64,000 nt of DNA from Clostridia bacterium (lineage in GTDB: Bacteria > Acidobacteriota > Terriglobia > Terriglobales > Acidobacteriaceae), in assembly GCA_035561135.1 (NCBI GenBank), contig DATMYA010000079.1, positions 1 through 64,000 on the forward strand, read 5' to 3'. Of the stretch, positions 35,886 through 45,344 are shown in pieces (position 1 is the stretch's first letter; the number at the start of each line of letters is the position of its first letter). Position numbers and translations under genes: made by a program. Under the pieces are notes generated by a model. It had not been told where the DNA came from and did no database searches. It saw only the letters and a program-made list of their open reading frames with translations.

Positions 35886-36452
35886 TCAGCGGGCGATTTT
35901 GTCCGGGGCGTGAAGGCGATGGCCGACGATGATGCTGTAGTGAATCCCGGAAACGAGCGTCAGGGCAAAGGTGGAGTAAAGCAGAATCTGTCGCGCGGCC
36001 TGTATCCAGAGCTCCGGCCGTATCTGCGCCAGCAAAACGAAAAACACCGCGCCAACTTGAGCGGTGGTATTGAGTTTTCCGAATATGCTGGGACGAAAGT
36101 CGCGAACGTTGGTTGTGGCATAGAGCACAGCCGCGACGACAAGGATAGAGATGTCGCGAAGAAAAACGAGCACAGTGTATTTCCACGGTATGTAGTGCGT
36201 GAACGACAGTACCAGGAAGAGCGAACTGAGCAGCAGTTTGTCCGCGAGTGGGTCGAGGTATTGGCCGAGAGTTGTCTTTTGCTCCAGCAGTCGCGCGAGC
36301 AAGCCATCGAGTCCGTCGCTCAGGGCGGCCAGAACGAAAAGGCCCAGCGCCCAGCCAAAGTTGCCATCCAGGACATTGATGATGACAAACGGCACGAAGA
36401 AGAGGCGCAGCAACGTGAGCTGGTTGGGCGCGGTCCAAAGCTGAGATTTCAC
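35886..36452 (-). CDS. pgsA: CDP-alcohol phosphatidyltransferase (PgsA-like)
   Basis: A membrane enzyme of 188 residues with the family signature DGLDGLLARLLEQKTTLGQYLDPLADK (D-G-x2-D-G-x2-A-R-x8-G-x3-D-x3-D) and about five spans. It opens TAPNQLTLLRLFFVPFVI. PgsA makes phosphatidylglycerophosphate from CDP-diacylglycerol; phosphatidylserine or cardiolipin synthases of the same fold are alternatives. A GTG start overlaps the stop of the upstream gene (GTGA), so translation is coupled. Confidence 0.85.
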   Translation of the reverse strand: MKSQLWTAPNQLTLLRLFFVPFVIINVLDGNFGWALGLFVLAALSDGLDGLLARLLEQKTTLGQYLDPLADKLLLSSLFLVLSFTHYIPWKYTVLVFLRDISILVVAAVLYATTNVRDFRPSIFGKLNTTAQVGAVFFVLLAQIRPELWIQAARQILLYSTFALTLVSGIHYSIIVGHRLHAPDKIAR

Positions 36453-36838
36453 TCGCGCACCTCGAGTGCAAGCACTTCAGAGGCGACGCGTCCCGTTCTG
36501 GTTTCGAAGCGCTCGGCGAGGGAGGGGGCTTCACCGGAGCGTGCGTCAACTTCGATGCGTTCCACTCGGTGCATGGGAAAAAAGACGGATGCTGCATCGG
36601 CCGGTTCGCCGTCGCGAAGCTGGGCTGCAAAATCGTCGAATGACTCAAGATTCACGCCGCGAAGGCTGACTCCGGCAGCAGTGAGACTAAGCAGTGCACC
36701 CCAGAATTTTTCGCGCGGAGACGACAGCGTGACGAGCACAAGCGCGCAGGGACGGAAGGGAGAAAGCGCACTTTCCTCCATCCCGCCCTCGGTTTCTGCC
36801 CTAATCAGCTTCGCAGTGCGATGCTCTCCCGGCGCCAT
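36449..36838 (-). CDS. conserved-looking hypothetical protein coupled to pgsA
   Basis: 129 residues without recognised motifs. A short disordered N-terminus precedes an alternating strand/helix pattern: CALVLVTLSSPREKFWGALLSLTAAGVSLRGVNLESFDDFAAQLRDGE, then VERIEVDARSGEAPSLAERFETRTG. No signal peptide or membrane span. Its stop overlaps the pgsA start, so the two form an operon. Confidence 0.6.
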   Translation of the reverse strand: MAPGEHRTAKLIRAETEGGMEESALSPFRPCALVLVTLSSPREKFWGALLSLTAAGVSLRGVNLESFDDFAAQLRDGEPADAASVFFPMHRVERIEVDARSGEAPSLAERFETRTGRVASEVLALEVRE

Positions 36839-36888
36839 ATGGATGATTGTACGACAGGAGAGATGCCGTTACGAAAGAGTGGCGTTCG

Positions 36889-39366
36889 TTAAACCTGCTG
36901 AACGTCAAACATAAGTCGCTCAAACTCAGCGTGCAATTCACAAACGTCCGTCGCGGGAAATGTATGACGCAGGGTTTCGATATCTGCGTCGAGATTCGCG
37001 TACACGATTTCGAACGGTAGGTTGGGAGAGCTCACCATGTCATTTATAAGCGACTCAAGTTCGCTGGAGCTGGCTTCAATGCTTCGCCAGATCACTATTA
37101 CGTGGCGACCGTCGCGAGACGTGCCCTCCACGAGGCGGGCGTCGTACGCGCTCCGGATGCTAGTGACGCGGAGCCCGAGGAGGTAGTTAAAGGTTTCGAC
37201 CAAGTCGACCCGGACGCGGCCTGGCAAACTGGAAACAGCATCGGTTGTCCGCAGCGTGCAGGCGAATGGAGTCTTAAAGGCCTCTGGATTGAGCGATGCG
37301 AGACCATCAGAGCTTAGTGTGTATCGCAGCTCACCCCCCTGATTTGGTCGCTGCTGCAGCGCCGGGTGAGCGATGTTCTCCAGGGCGTCGTCGTACGACT
37401 CCAGCCGCAGATACTTGAACATCCCGCCGCCACCCCAGTTCGTATCGCGAGAGATGCCGTAAGGATCGCCGGAGAGGACTGCCTTGAGCCGCGGCAGGGT
37501 GTAGCGATGAAAGTGAGAGCCCGACTCGACGGCAATCCAGCGGCGTCCGAGTTTGTGGGCGGTTGCAGCCGTGGTGCCAGAGCCAACAAAATAGTCCAGC
37601 ACGAGGTCGCCCGGAGCTGAGGACGAATTGACCATGCGAGCCACGAGTGCTTCATTCTTCTGCGTAAGCTGCTCGCTGCCAACTTTTTCGCGGGAGAAGC
37701 TGACGATCTGTATGGAGTTGAGCCGATCGAGTTCGCTGCAGTTCCAGGTGTCTTCGAGCGGGTAGCCGGCGGCTGGAGAAGGTGAGCCATTTCGACGCGT
37801 GTAGCCCTCGGGATAAGGGATGTAGGTTTTCACAAAAAACGGTTTTGGGGTCTTGGCAAATTGATAGATTGTGTCGTGATTGCGGATGTATCGATGGGCG
37901 CGCGTTTTGTAGCCGGAGAGCCATCCGATACGCCAGATGATCTCTGTGATGTAGACGAGCGACTGTTCCAGCATGAGCTTCAGACGCTCCTTCTCGTTGC
38001 CATCGATGTGAACGTAAAACGTTCCATCTGAGGCAAGCAGGCCCGTAGCAACCTCCGTGCGGTCACGCATCATCGTTAACCAGGCCGAGTGCTGGTAATC
38101 ATCGTGGTAGGCGAAAACGGTGTCGCCGGTGTTGAATGGCGGGTCAATGTAAATGCAGCGGACAGACTCGTTGTAAGTGGTTTGCAGCAGTTTCAACGCA
38201 TGGAAGTTGTCGGCGTGGATAAGCACGCCCTGTGTCGCCGCATCGAGGTCATCGAATGAAGAGAGAATCGCGTCGCGCTGATCGCGGATGAAATGTGCGG
38301 TGTCTACGACGAGATGCGGAAAGCGCTCTTGGAACTTGGAGTCCAGGTCTATTGGACCGAGGTCGGGATTTGCTGCGCGCCACTCGGCCACCTGTGCGGC
38401 GTTTGCGAAGATGATCGGCAGCACCGACGCGGGCAGACGGTCGAGAGTGATGCAGTAGTCGGCATCGAGGACAAACTTCTTTTTGAGCCAGAGTTTCTTC
38501 TTTGCTTCCTCGATAACGGTGAGCATGTCTATGACGCGGCTGCCGACGCAACGAACGGCCTTCGCTTGAGCCAGCGATGCCGGGCTCGCATGTTCGAGGT
38601 CCACGCCGAGTATCTGTTCGTGGGCGAACGAACTGAGTTCACGGCTGAGGAACGTGCGCAGATCCCGGTGCACAAATTGGTCGCGGCTGGTCTGGGTGGC
38701 GGCGAATCGCGCGAGGTGCGTCGCTAAGGGTGCGCCTCCACTTTGATCTGGACACGCCAGCGCCTGCGCCCACTCTGTTGCACTCGGGTGAGCGACGATG
38801 CGCTTCGCAAGTTGAGCGTGGTGATTTAGCGTAGAGCACGAGGGCGTATCGCGTTCGAAGCGGTGCTCCAGTCGAATGACCAGTTCACCGCTGACAGTTA
38901 CCACAGGCTCTGAGAGTGCAAGGCGAAAGCGCAAGCTGGATGCGCGGCGGCGCCGGTCAGGCTTGTTCGACGCGCTCGCAGGCGAGAGCACGAGACGCAC
39001 GCGGCGGTTATCCGGCAACAGGAAAGCGTAATTGCAGGGGCGAGTGCCAGCGCTGACGTGATACTGATCGGCATTGCGCCAGCGCATCGTGACGTCCTCT
39101 GTGGCGAAACTGCGGCCACCAGCAGGAGCGTCCGGCCTCAGCGATAAGGAGCCATCGGCGTCGTAATAGCGGGAAAAGAACTCCAGCAAATGCCGAAAGA
39201 CTTCATTGGACGATTCACGCTGCGTCTGCAGGGTGGCGAGCAAAAGAGCGATCGCCTCTCGATTGGAACGGAGAATACGGTGTACGCCAGAGTCCAATTC
39301 CGGAACGTCGAGCGCGAACAACCGAACCAGGTACTCTCGGAGCCGAACGTGGGCATCACCAGGCAT
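36889..39366 (-). CDS. solitary beta-class adenine-type DNA methyltransferase
   Basis: An 825-residue protein. The catalytic part carries IYIDPPFNTGDTVFAYHDDYQH (motif IV DPPF, about residue 407), a target-recognition stretch, and then VLDYFVGSGTTAATAHKLGRRWIAVE (motif I and neighbours). The IV-before-I order is the beta class of amino-methyltransferases. Roughly 340 N-terminal and 200 C-terminal residues have no recognised domain. It resembles Mod subunits of type III-like systems, but no helicase, nuclease or second subunit is adjacent, so it is an orphan here. Confidence 0.8.
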   Translation of the reverse strand: MPGDAHVRLREYLVRLFALDVPELDSGVHRILRSNREAIALLLATLQTQRESSNEVFRHLLEFFSRYYDADGSLSLRPDAPAGGRSFATEDVTMRWRNADQYHVSAGTRPCNYAFLLPDNRRVRLVLSPASASNKPDRRRRASSLRFRLALSEPVVTVSGELVIRLEHRFERDTPSCSTLNHHAQLAKRIVAHPSATEWAQALACPDQSGGAPLATHLARFAATQTSRDQFVHRDLRTFLSRELSSFAHEQILGVDLEHASPASLAQAKAVRCVGSRVIDMLTVIEEAKKKLWLKKKFVLDADYCITLDRLPASVLPIIFANAAQVAEWRAANPDLGPIDLDSKFQERFPHLVVDTAHFIRDQRDAILSSFDDLDAATQGVLIHADNFHALKLLQTTYNESVRCIYIDPPFNTGDTVFAYHDDYQHSAWLTMMRDRTEVATGLLASDGTFYVHIDGNEKERLKLMLEQSLVYITEIIWRIGWLSGYKTRAHRYIRNHDTIYQFAKTPKPFFVKTYIPYPEGYTRRNGSPSPAAGYPLEDTWNCSELDRLNSIQIVSFSREKVGSEQLTQKNEALVARMVNSSSAPGDLVLDYFVGSGTTAATAHKLGRRWIAVESGSHFHRYTLPRLKAVLSGDPYGISRDTNWGGGGMFKYLRLESYDDALENIAHPALQQRPNQGGELRYTLSSDGLASLNPEAFKTPFACTLRTTDAVSSLPGRVRVDLVETFNYLLGLRVTSIRSAYDARLVEGTSRDGRHVIVIWRSIEASSSELESLINDMVSSPNLPFEIVYANLDADIETLRHTFPATDVCELHAEFERLMFDVQQV

Positions 39367-39521
39367 TGGATAGATGTTTTACACGAACTCTCGGCAAAAC
39401 CAAAGCAAAGTCGGAAGGCGTCATCTGGGTCACCTTCCGGTCTCACCCGCGGGTCGCCGTGGTTGAATCGGATGGGGGGTTTGCGCTAGCATCCCCGCAC
39501 GTTGGAATCTGGAGGGTGATG

Positions 39522-40034
39522 ATGAAGCTAGTCAGGTTGATGATAGCGGCGGTAATGCTTGTAACTTGCGCGGCCGCGCAACAGATGAATTCCGTTGTCC
39601 AGCCGAGTCCCGAGTTCGAAAAGCTGAAGACGCTCGCGGGAGACTGGGAAGGCACTGCCATGGAAAGTGGGAAAGCGATCAAGGCGCTCACCAGCTTCAA
39701 AGTGGTCTCCGATGGTTCCGCGGTGATCAACCGTCTCGATCCCGACTCCCCAAACGAGATGATCACGATGTTCCACCCCGATGGGAAGGACCTTATGGCG
39801 ACGCACTACTGCTCGGCGCACAATCAGCCACGGTTGCGCGCAGTGGCTAGCAACGACCCCAAGGCCATTCTCTTTGAGTTCAAAGATGCGACGAATCTCG
39901 CTAGTCCAAAGGATGGCCACATGGATCATCTGAAGATCCTGATGATTGATCCTGACCATCACATACAGGAGTGGACGTACGTGGAAAACGGCAAACAGGA
40001 GACCGGTCGCTTCGAATTCCATAGGAAGAAGTGA
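39522..40034 (+). CDS. exported DUF1579-like protein
   Basis: GGAGGG five bases upstream fixes the ATG at 39522. A signal peptide (MKLVRLMIAAVMLVTCAAAQ) leads into PSPEFEKLKTLAGDWEGTA, the start typical of DUF1579-like lipocalin-type barrels. It continues with INRLDPDSPNEMITMFHPDG, LMATHYCSAHNQPRLRA and a C-terminal EWTYVENGKQETGRFEF. About 170 residues, predicted periplasmic. Function of the family is unknown. The longer upstream frame overlaps the methyltransferase start and is not coding. Confidence 0.75.
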   Translation: MKLVRLMIAAVMLVTCAAAQQMNSVVQPSPEFEKLKTLAGDWEGTAMESGKAIKALTSFKVVSDGSAVINRLDPDSPNEMITMFHPDGKDLMATHYCSAHNQPRLRAVASNDPKAILFEFKDATNLASPKDGHMDHLKILMIDPDHHIQEWTYVENGKQETGRFEFHRKK

Positions 40035-40103
40035 TTGGAGTTGAGCCAGGAGTCTGGATGCAGTTTGAAGGGGCACACCTTCAGGCGAGCATCTTCCCTG
40101 GTC

Positions 40104-41882
40104 CTAGTTAGCAAGCGCGTACACGCGAACATAGTCGAAGTATGTGGAGAATCCGGCCCCGGCCATTGATACCAGTCCAATTTTTGTTCCGGAACCGAGC
40201 GTGTGCGTCCAAGTAGGCCCGCGTTCCCAATTCACGCCATCATGGCTGGAGTATGAAGTGTAGAGTTCCGAGCCATTTGGTTTCGAGCGTCTCACGATTC
40301 GCAGGTAAGTTGTGTCCGCCGGAGACGCGAGGAAAGCGCTTCCATACTTCGATGAACTGGGCTTGGAGCCAAGCTGTTTTGCAAATTCAATCTGTCGAGT
40401 TTGATTGATCGATGCTGTGACGAGCTTGATGTAATTGGCATCGTCCTTGAATATGAGGAGCCCGCCTTGTACGAAGTTGAATTGTCCCCAGGATGGCACA
40501 TTGACTGAGAGCCTCGTTTCCACCATGTAATTACCTCTGGGCGTGGGCTCGGAAAGCACCGATGCATCGTGCTGTCCAACGTAGAGTTGCCCCGCCTGGG
40601 TATCAAAGCGAAAGAATCCCCCTGAGATGCCGAAGGTTCCATTGACTGGACGCCGTATCCAGGTCCATTGCGGGGAAAGAGCCGGGGCCACGAACTCGTC
40701 CGAGAAAGTCGTCAGCATGTTGCCGGCAACATCGACCGGAGACGCCGCGGCCGTGCGCAGGTTCGGTTGTTCAGGAACCGCGACGGGCGCGGTCTGAATC
40801 GCATCCGACGCGCCAGCGCCGTTACGCACCCGCGGCCATCCGTTCACCCACTCGATAGGATCGATCAGCAGTGGGCGACGTGTCCAACTGTCCGCGAAGT
40901 ATGGCTTACCGCTATCGACCGCGTGATACACCATCCAGTCCTGGCCAGCGGCATCGGTCGCAACGGCGTTATGTCCCGGACCGATCCAGCGATTCCCTTC
41001 CATCGCGATGACGGGTGTGCCACCTACGCGAGAGTCCAGCATCGAGTTGCCATCCTTGTCGATGTAAGGTCCGAGCGGCTTAAGAGAGCGGGCCGCGAAC
41101 ACGCCGTACCCGCTCATTAAGCCATCGCAACAACCTCCCGCCGATACCATGAGATAGAAATAGCCGTCGCGCTTGATTACATACGGCGCTTCATAGCGAT
41201 CCGCCGTGGTGATCTGTATCTGCGAGGAACGATCGGAAGTCAGGCCGTCTGCGGAGAGCAGGCGCGCGGAGATGCCACCATTGAAGCTGCCGTAGAAAAT
41301 GTAGCGCTGACCGCCATCCTGAACGATACCGGAATCGATGGTTGCGCGCAGCGTACCCGCGCAGCACGGTGCTGGACCGGGTTCGACGACTGGAGTGGAA
41401 GCGGCGGACCAGGGTCCGACGGGAGTGTCGCTGGTGGCCACGAAAATGGCACTGCCGCCCATAACAGTGTTCGAGGCCGAGTAGTAGAGGTAATACTTGC
41501 CGTTGAAGAACTGGATATCCGGTGCCCAGAGGCCCGCTCCCGGAGCAACCCACGGCGGCAGGCGGTCGAATACATCTCCCACGTAAGTCCAATTGACGAG
41601 ATCTAAAGACTTCGAGATGGGCAGGAGATGCACACGCGCGTGATCTGCGAAGCGTTCGTTGGTGCAATACAGATACCAGTAATCATCGTCCGGTTCCTGT
41701 CCGTGAATGATGGAAGGATCAGGGCAGCTTTCCGCACGGCTCCCATCGAACAACACAATGGGCAGAGGATTCATGTACTGACCCGCCGTCGCTTGTACGG
41801 TCGAGAATCTGGACTCTGCCGGCACACCTCCGCCACAGGCGAGCAACGGGAGCAGGAGCAATAGCGCGAGTGCTGAACGCAT
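40104..41882 (-). CDS. GH43-family glycoside hydrolase lipoprotein
   Basis: A 592-residue surface or periplasmic lipoprotein: LALLLLLPLLACGGG is a lipobox with Cys near residue 16. The five-bladed GH43 domain follows, with the catalytic Asp in ESCPDPSIIHG, the AGLWAPDIQFFNGKYYLYYSA blade and an acid/base region near GRYEAPYVIKRDGYFYLMVS. The C-terminal 200 residues (LSPQWTWIRRPVNGTFG through FDYVRVYA) are a concanavalin-like/DUF1349 domain. GH43 enzymes act on arabinan or xylan side chains. The ATG at 41882 is preferred over the adjoining GTG. Confidence 0.88.
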   Translation of the reverse strand: MRSALALLLLLPLLACGGGVPAESRFSTVQATAGQYMNPLPIVLFDGSRAESCPDPSIIHGQEPDDDYWYLYCTNERFADHARVHLLPISKSLDLVNWTYVGDVFDRLPPWVAPGAGLWAPDIQFFNGKYYLYYSASNTVMGGSAIFVATSDTPVGPWSAASTPVVEPGPAPCCAGTLRATIDSGIVQDGGQRYIFYGSFNGGISARLLSADGLTSDRSSQIQITTADRYEAPYVIKRDGYFYLMVSAGGCCDGLMSGYGVFAARSLKPLGPYIDKDGNSMLDSRVGGTPVIAMEGNRWIGPGHNAVATDAAGQDWMVYHAVDSGKPYFADSWTRRPLLIDPIEWVNGWPRVRNGAGASDAIQTAPVAVPEQPNLRTAAASPVDVAGNMLTTFSDEFVAPALSPQWTWIRRPVNGTFGISGGFFRFDTQAGQLYVGQHDASVLSEPTPRGNYMVETRLSVNVPSWGQFNFVQGGLLIFKDDANYIKLVTASINQTRQIEFAKQLGSKPSSSKYGSAFLASPADTTYLRIVRRSKPNGSELYTSYSSHDGVNWERGPTWTHTLGSGTKIGLVSMAGAGFSTYFDYVRVYALAN

Positions 41883-42043
41883 CACGCCAAAGCGTATGTT
41901 GCTGGAGCGCTCAGTTTGCCCTGTAAAACTACCAATCCAGGCAGAAAAATGTACTTAGGACAGAGCGGGCACTCTACTAATGGAGGCTTAGAGGATTACG
42001 GGAATCAACTTTCGCTCGTTTCGTGAAGGTCATTGCCGGCGCA

Positions 42044-42181
42044 TTAGCGCTCAGCGATGGTCTTCGCGTCTTCGATGAACGTGAGAACCAAGACGAACAC
42101 GCACCCTATCAGGCCTATACCGAAAAGAATGCACAAAAACTCGACACCCATTGTGGCTAACGCATGAACCGGGTGGGGCAT
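42044..42181 (-). CDS. 45-residue single-span membrane protein
   Basis: AGAGGAGG lies 5 bases before an ATG at 42181 that opens MPHPVHALATMGVEFLCILF and continues as one long membrane segment (about residues 11-35, containing GIGLIGCVFVLVLTF). It ends EDAKTIAER and a TAA at 42044. The strong ribosome site and clean topology support a real gene. It sits alone between the GH43 lipoprotein and the TonB-like gene. Function unknown. Confidence 0.6.
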   Translation of the reverse strand: MPHPVHALATMGVEFLCILFGIGLIGCVFVLVLTFIEDAKTIAER

Positions 42182-42317
42182 CAACGCCTCCTCTTTGTTC
42201 AATTCCATTGAACGATGAGGTGGCTAAAGCCTGTCTAAAGATTACGTAAAGAGTTTATAAAGATGGTCAGCCGGAAACGGGCTCTCCTTCACCGCAGGAA
42301 CCAGTATTCGGCGTGCA

Positions 42318-42959
42318 TCAACTGGGGAAGTGATAATGCACATCCTGCTTCGAGGCCACGGCAACTCCATCTACGGTAGCCGGAGTGAAGTGCCAGCGTC
42401 GTAGCGTCTCAACAATCGTGTCTTCCAAACCGAACCCCACAGTCTGCAGCACAATGGTTTCTACGACGTGGCCTTGCTCGTCGATGGTGACCTCCACGAT
42501 GACGTCACCACGAATCCACTCGGGGAGCTTGGCCCGCACGATTGGGGGATCGGGAGCGATGACCGGAAGCGCGACCCTCACGTCGTGAGCAATCGCGTAC
42601 CCGCTCGACAATGACCCGAGCATAAAACCTGGCATTCCGGGCTTGAGCCCGCTCTCCGGCACAGCGGCGCGCGGTTTTGAATCAGCAGACTTGCGCCTCT
42701 GAGCACGCCGCAGAGCCAGGGGCTCGCTGCTTGCGACCTCCTCGGAACCCGGGAAGCTGATGACACTAGCGCCGGGAGCAACCAGCACGACGGTGTTTTG
42801 CCCGCCGCCTCCGTCTCCGCGAAGCGAAGGCAAGTGCTTCAGTATCACGGGATTCGGACGGTATAGGAGTGCTCCGATTACGATCAGATGAAGGCACATC
42901 GATACGATCATCGCCGTTCGGGACATCCTGCGCGGTTTGGCACTCACTTCAGCAAGCAT
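42318..42959 (-). CDS. TonB C-terminal-domain protein
   Basis: A 213-residue protein with an N-terminal membrane anchor (SRTAMIVSMCLHLIVIGALLY), a Ser/Arg-rich periplasmic linker and a C-terminal TonB fold: IRGDVIVEVTIDEQGHVVETIVLQTVGFGLEDTIVETLRRWHFTPAT. The GxV...A...W-x-F-x-P pattern is typical. The linker is much shorter than the Pro-rich linker of classical TonB, so it may act as an energy transducer for only some receptors. No exbB/exbD adjoin it. Confidence 0.8.
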   Translation of the reverse strand: MLAEVSAKPRRMSRTAMIVSMCLHLIVIGALLYRPNPVILKHLPSLRGDGGGGQNTVVLVAPGASVISFPGSEEVASSEPLALRRAQRRKSADSKPRAAVPESGLKPGMPGFMLGSLSSGYAIAHDVRVALPVIAPDPPIVRAKLPEWIRGDVIVEVTIDEQGHVVETIVLQTVGFGLEDTIVETLRRWHFTPATVDGVAVASKQDVHYHFPS

Positions 42960-43041
42960 TGAGTATCAGACGCCATACACCGCCAAACGTGATCCAAGGT
43001 AGCAGGATAGCGGCGGCATCGTCCGCTTCCCCGCTCATCCT

Positions 43042-43302
43042 CTATTTTCCGCCGGTCGCTTTCCTGGCAACGGGAACGCCGGATTGATCTGCGCTTCGCG
43101 AGCGCATCTTTGCGCTGCCTCGCACGCTCAGAGCCAGCATGACTGCGCCGAACACCAGTAGTACCAGGCCCCAAACAAGATTGATATTTACACCCAGAGA
43201 CCGGGCATATATTGCGCGATCGCTGAATAGGCCATAAACCGCAAGCATCACACCAAACACCGAGAACATGAGACCGATCGGCATCCGAAGATCTAAGCCC
43301 AT
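43042..43302 (-). CDS. small two-span membrane protein next to the symporter
   Basis: 86 residues: PIGLMFSVFGVMLAVYGLFS and LVWGLVLLVFGAVMLALSV form two membrane segments joined by a short loop, followed by a basic tail (RGSAKMRSRSADQSGVPVAR). It starts 9 bases after the symporter stop with a GGAGGCGG site, so it is in the same operon. It may be a small accessory subunit of the transporter. Confidence 0.7.
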   Translation of the reverse strand: MGLDLRMPIGLMFSVFGVMLAVYGLFSDRAIYARSLGVNINLVWGLVLLVFGAVMLALSVRGSAKMRSRSADQSGVPVARKATGGK

Positions 43303-43311
43303 TGCCGCCTC

Positions 43312-45111
43312 CTACCAGAAGATTATGTTCAACACTAAAGCGACACCCAGGACAATGGCGCCCAATCCGAGCGGGCGAGCATACCAGGGTAGATGCTCCT
43401 CTGGTGCCGGCTTTTCCGTTAGCGAGTAGACAAGCCCGACAAGTTCCTTCTCTTCCCGCGGGCGCGTGACGGCGCTGATGAGGATTGTCACCGCGAAACA
43501 AATGCACCAGGCCCAGATAGCAGTCCAGAAATTCTGAGCCATTTCGCTGGGATAGGTGTGTACCATGCCGAGCCATCCGCCCTTGATTCCAGCCGTGGCT
43601 CCAGCGGGCAGAGTAAGCCCATGGTGCAACGCAGCGGCAGTAGTTCCGGACAGCAGACCGAAAAAGGCTCCGTGGCCGGTTGTGCGTTTCGAGAACATGC
43701 CCAGCAGGAATGTAGCGAACAACGGAGCATTCACGAACGCGAACACAAGTTGCAGAAAGTCCATGATGTTATTGAACCGCGTAGCGGCATAAGCTGCCGC
43801 AATAGATAGCGCGATTCCGAAGATGGTGGCCATGCGCCCCATCCAGAGGTAATGCTCATCCGTCGCCTTCTTATTTATGTATGACTGGTAAATGTCGTAA
43901 GTCCAAACCGTGTTGAAAGCAGTGACGTTGCCCGCCATGCCCGACATGAAGCTTGCCAGCAGCGCTGTGAGCCCCAGGCCCAGAAGACCGGTTGGGAAGT
44001 AGTGCAGCAACATATTCGGGATTGCGAGATCGTAATCGAGAATCGGCTTGCCCTGGGCATCCAACATCGGGGCGCCGGTGCGTTCATCAACCTTCGCAGG
44101 AATCAGGCCTTTTCCCTCCTGATTCAGAACCTGCACCTGCCCGGTACTGGCGTTCACCGTCTGCGTCGATGGGTTCGGGAGGGCGATGGCGATCATGCCA
44201 GGCAAAATAACGAGAACGGGGAAAACCATCTTCGGGATTGCTGCAATAAGCGGCGTGCGCCGGGCGGCGCTCATGGAATCAGCAGCCATGGCGCGTTGAA
44301 CGACGAGGAAATCCGTGCACCAGTAGCCGAACGACAACACGAACCCCAATCCCATCATGAGCCCGAAAACTTCTACGCCGAGAGGATTGGTCTGCGCGCT
44401 GCCCATTCCCTGCCAGGAGTGAGTGAACGCAGACGGAAGCTGCTGCTTCAGTCCAGTCCAGCCGCCAACGTTCTTGAGGCCAAGGAAAACCAGGGGCAGG
44501 AACCCGGCGACAATCAGGAAGAATTGCAGGACCTCATTGTAAATTGCGCTTGTGAGGCCACCGAGGAAGATGTAAGCCAAAACGATCAGCGCCGACAGCA
44601 CGATGCTCACGTGAAACGTCCACGAGGTTGGAACGCCGAGCCAGGCGAATGGACCATCGAAGATGTGCAATATCTGGATTAACTTCGCCATGGCGTACAT
44701 GGAGATGCCGGACGAAAACACGGTCATAGTCGCGAAGGAGATCGCGTTGAACCCGCGCGTCTTCTCGTCGAAACGCAAGCGCAGGTACTCAGGCACGGAG
44801 CGAGCGCGTGAGCCGTAGTAGAACGGCATCATGAATAGGCCAACGAAGACCATCGCTGGAATCGCGCCAATCCAGTAAAAGTGGCTGGTTGCGATTCCGT
44901 ACTTTGCACCGGAGGCGGCCATGCCAATGACTTCCTGCGCTCCCAGGTTGGCGGAAAGAAACGCCAGGCCACAGATCCAGGCCGGAATGGAACGACCAGC
45001 CATGAAGAAGTCTGTGCTGGTCTTCATATAGCGCTTCAAGGCGACACCAATGCCAAGTACGAAGGCGAAGTAAACCACCATAATCAGCCAGTCGATGGTT
45101 GTGAGATTCAC
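43312..45111 (-). CDS. solute:sodium symporter (SSS family, sugar-type)
   Basis: A 599-residue transporter with about 14 spans. The N-terminus reads NLTTIDWLIMVVYFAFVLGIGV, followed by FFMAGRSIPAWICGLAFLSANLGAQEVIGMAA (SSS signature, unwound first core helix) and ALLASFMSGMAGNVTAFNTVWTYDIYQ (Na-site region). Length and the GxxxxxA-x-x-S-A-N start fit SGLT-like carriers. The frame opens with a TTG at 45141, but a GTG at 45111 with GAGAGG seven bases upstream is the likely start. A LacI/CcpA-type operator lies 58 bases upstream. Confidence 0.88.
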   Translation of the reverse strand: MNLTTIDWLIMVVYFAFVLGIGVALKRYMKTSTDFFMAGRSIPAWICGLAFLSANLGAQEVIGMAASGAKYGIATSHFYWIGAIPAMVFVGLFMMPFYYGSRARSVPEYLRLRFDEKTRGFNAISFATMTVFSSGISMYAMAKLIQILHIFDGPFAWLGVPTSWTFHVSIVLSALIVLAYIFLGGLTSAIYNEVLQFFLIVAGFLPLVFLGLKNVGGWTGLKQQLPSAFTHSWQGMGSAQTNPLGVEVFGLMMGLGFVLSFGYWCTDFLVVQRAMAADSMSAARRTPLIAAIPKMVFPVLVILPGMIAIALPNPSTQTVNASTGQVQVLNQEGKGLIPAKVDERTGAPMLDAQGKPILDYDLAIPNMLLHYFPTGLLGLGLTALLASFMSGMAGNVTAFNTVWTYDIYQSYINKKATDEHYLWMGRMATIFGIALSIAAAYAATRFNNIMDFLQLVFAFVNAPLFATFLLGMFSKRTTGHGAFFGLLSGTTAAALHHGLTLPAGATAGIKGGWLGMVHTYPSEMAQNFWTAIWAWCICFAVTILISAVTRPREEKELVGLVYSLTEKPAPEEHLPWYARPLGLGAIVLGVALVLNIIFW

Positions 45112-45168
45112 GTTTAGGCCTCTCAATAGAACTTTGGACAATCCCGAAACATTGTTAGCGGGGTTGAG

Positions 45169-45182
45169 TGTAAACGCTTACA
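45169..45182. promoter_or_regulatory. LacI/CcpA-type operator upstream of the symporter
   Basis: TGTAAACGCTTACA fits the TGWAANCGNTNWCA consensus of LacI-family sites, with the central CG and matching arms. It is 58 bases before the symporter start, a position compatible with repression released by sugar. No LacI gene is in the window. Confidence 0.55.
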
Positions 45183-45344
45183 TGGAGCGTGTAAATGAAA
45201 TCACACCGACCAGAGGGAACAAAATGTAAGCGCAGCAGGAATCACCTGCGGGCGAGCAGGCAGAGGCCCTTCCATAAGAAGACTGGCTGGAAGAACCGAC
45301 ACCAAGCCGGTGTGAATCGTGGAGTTACGCTTTAGCTTCGGAAC

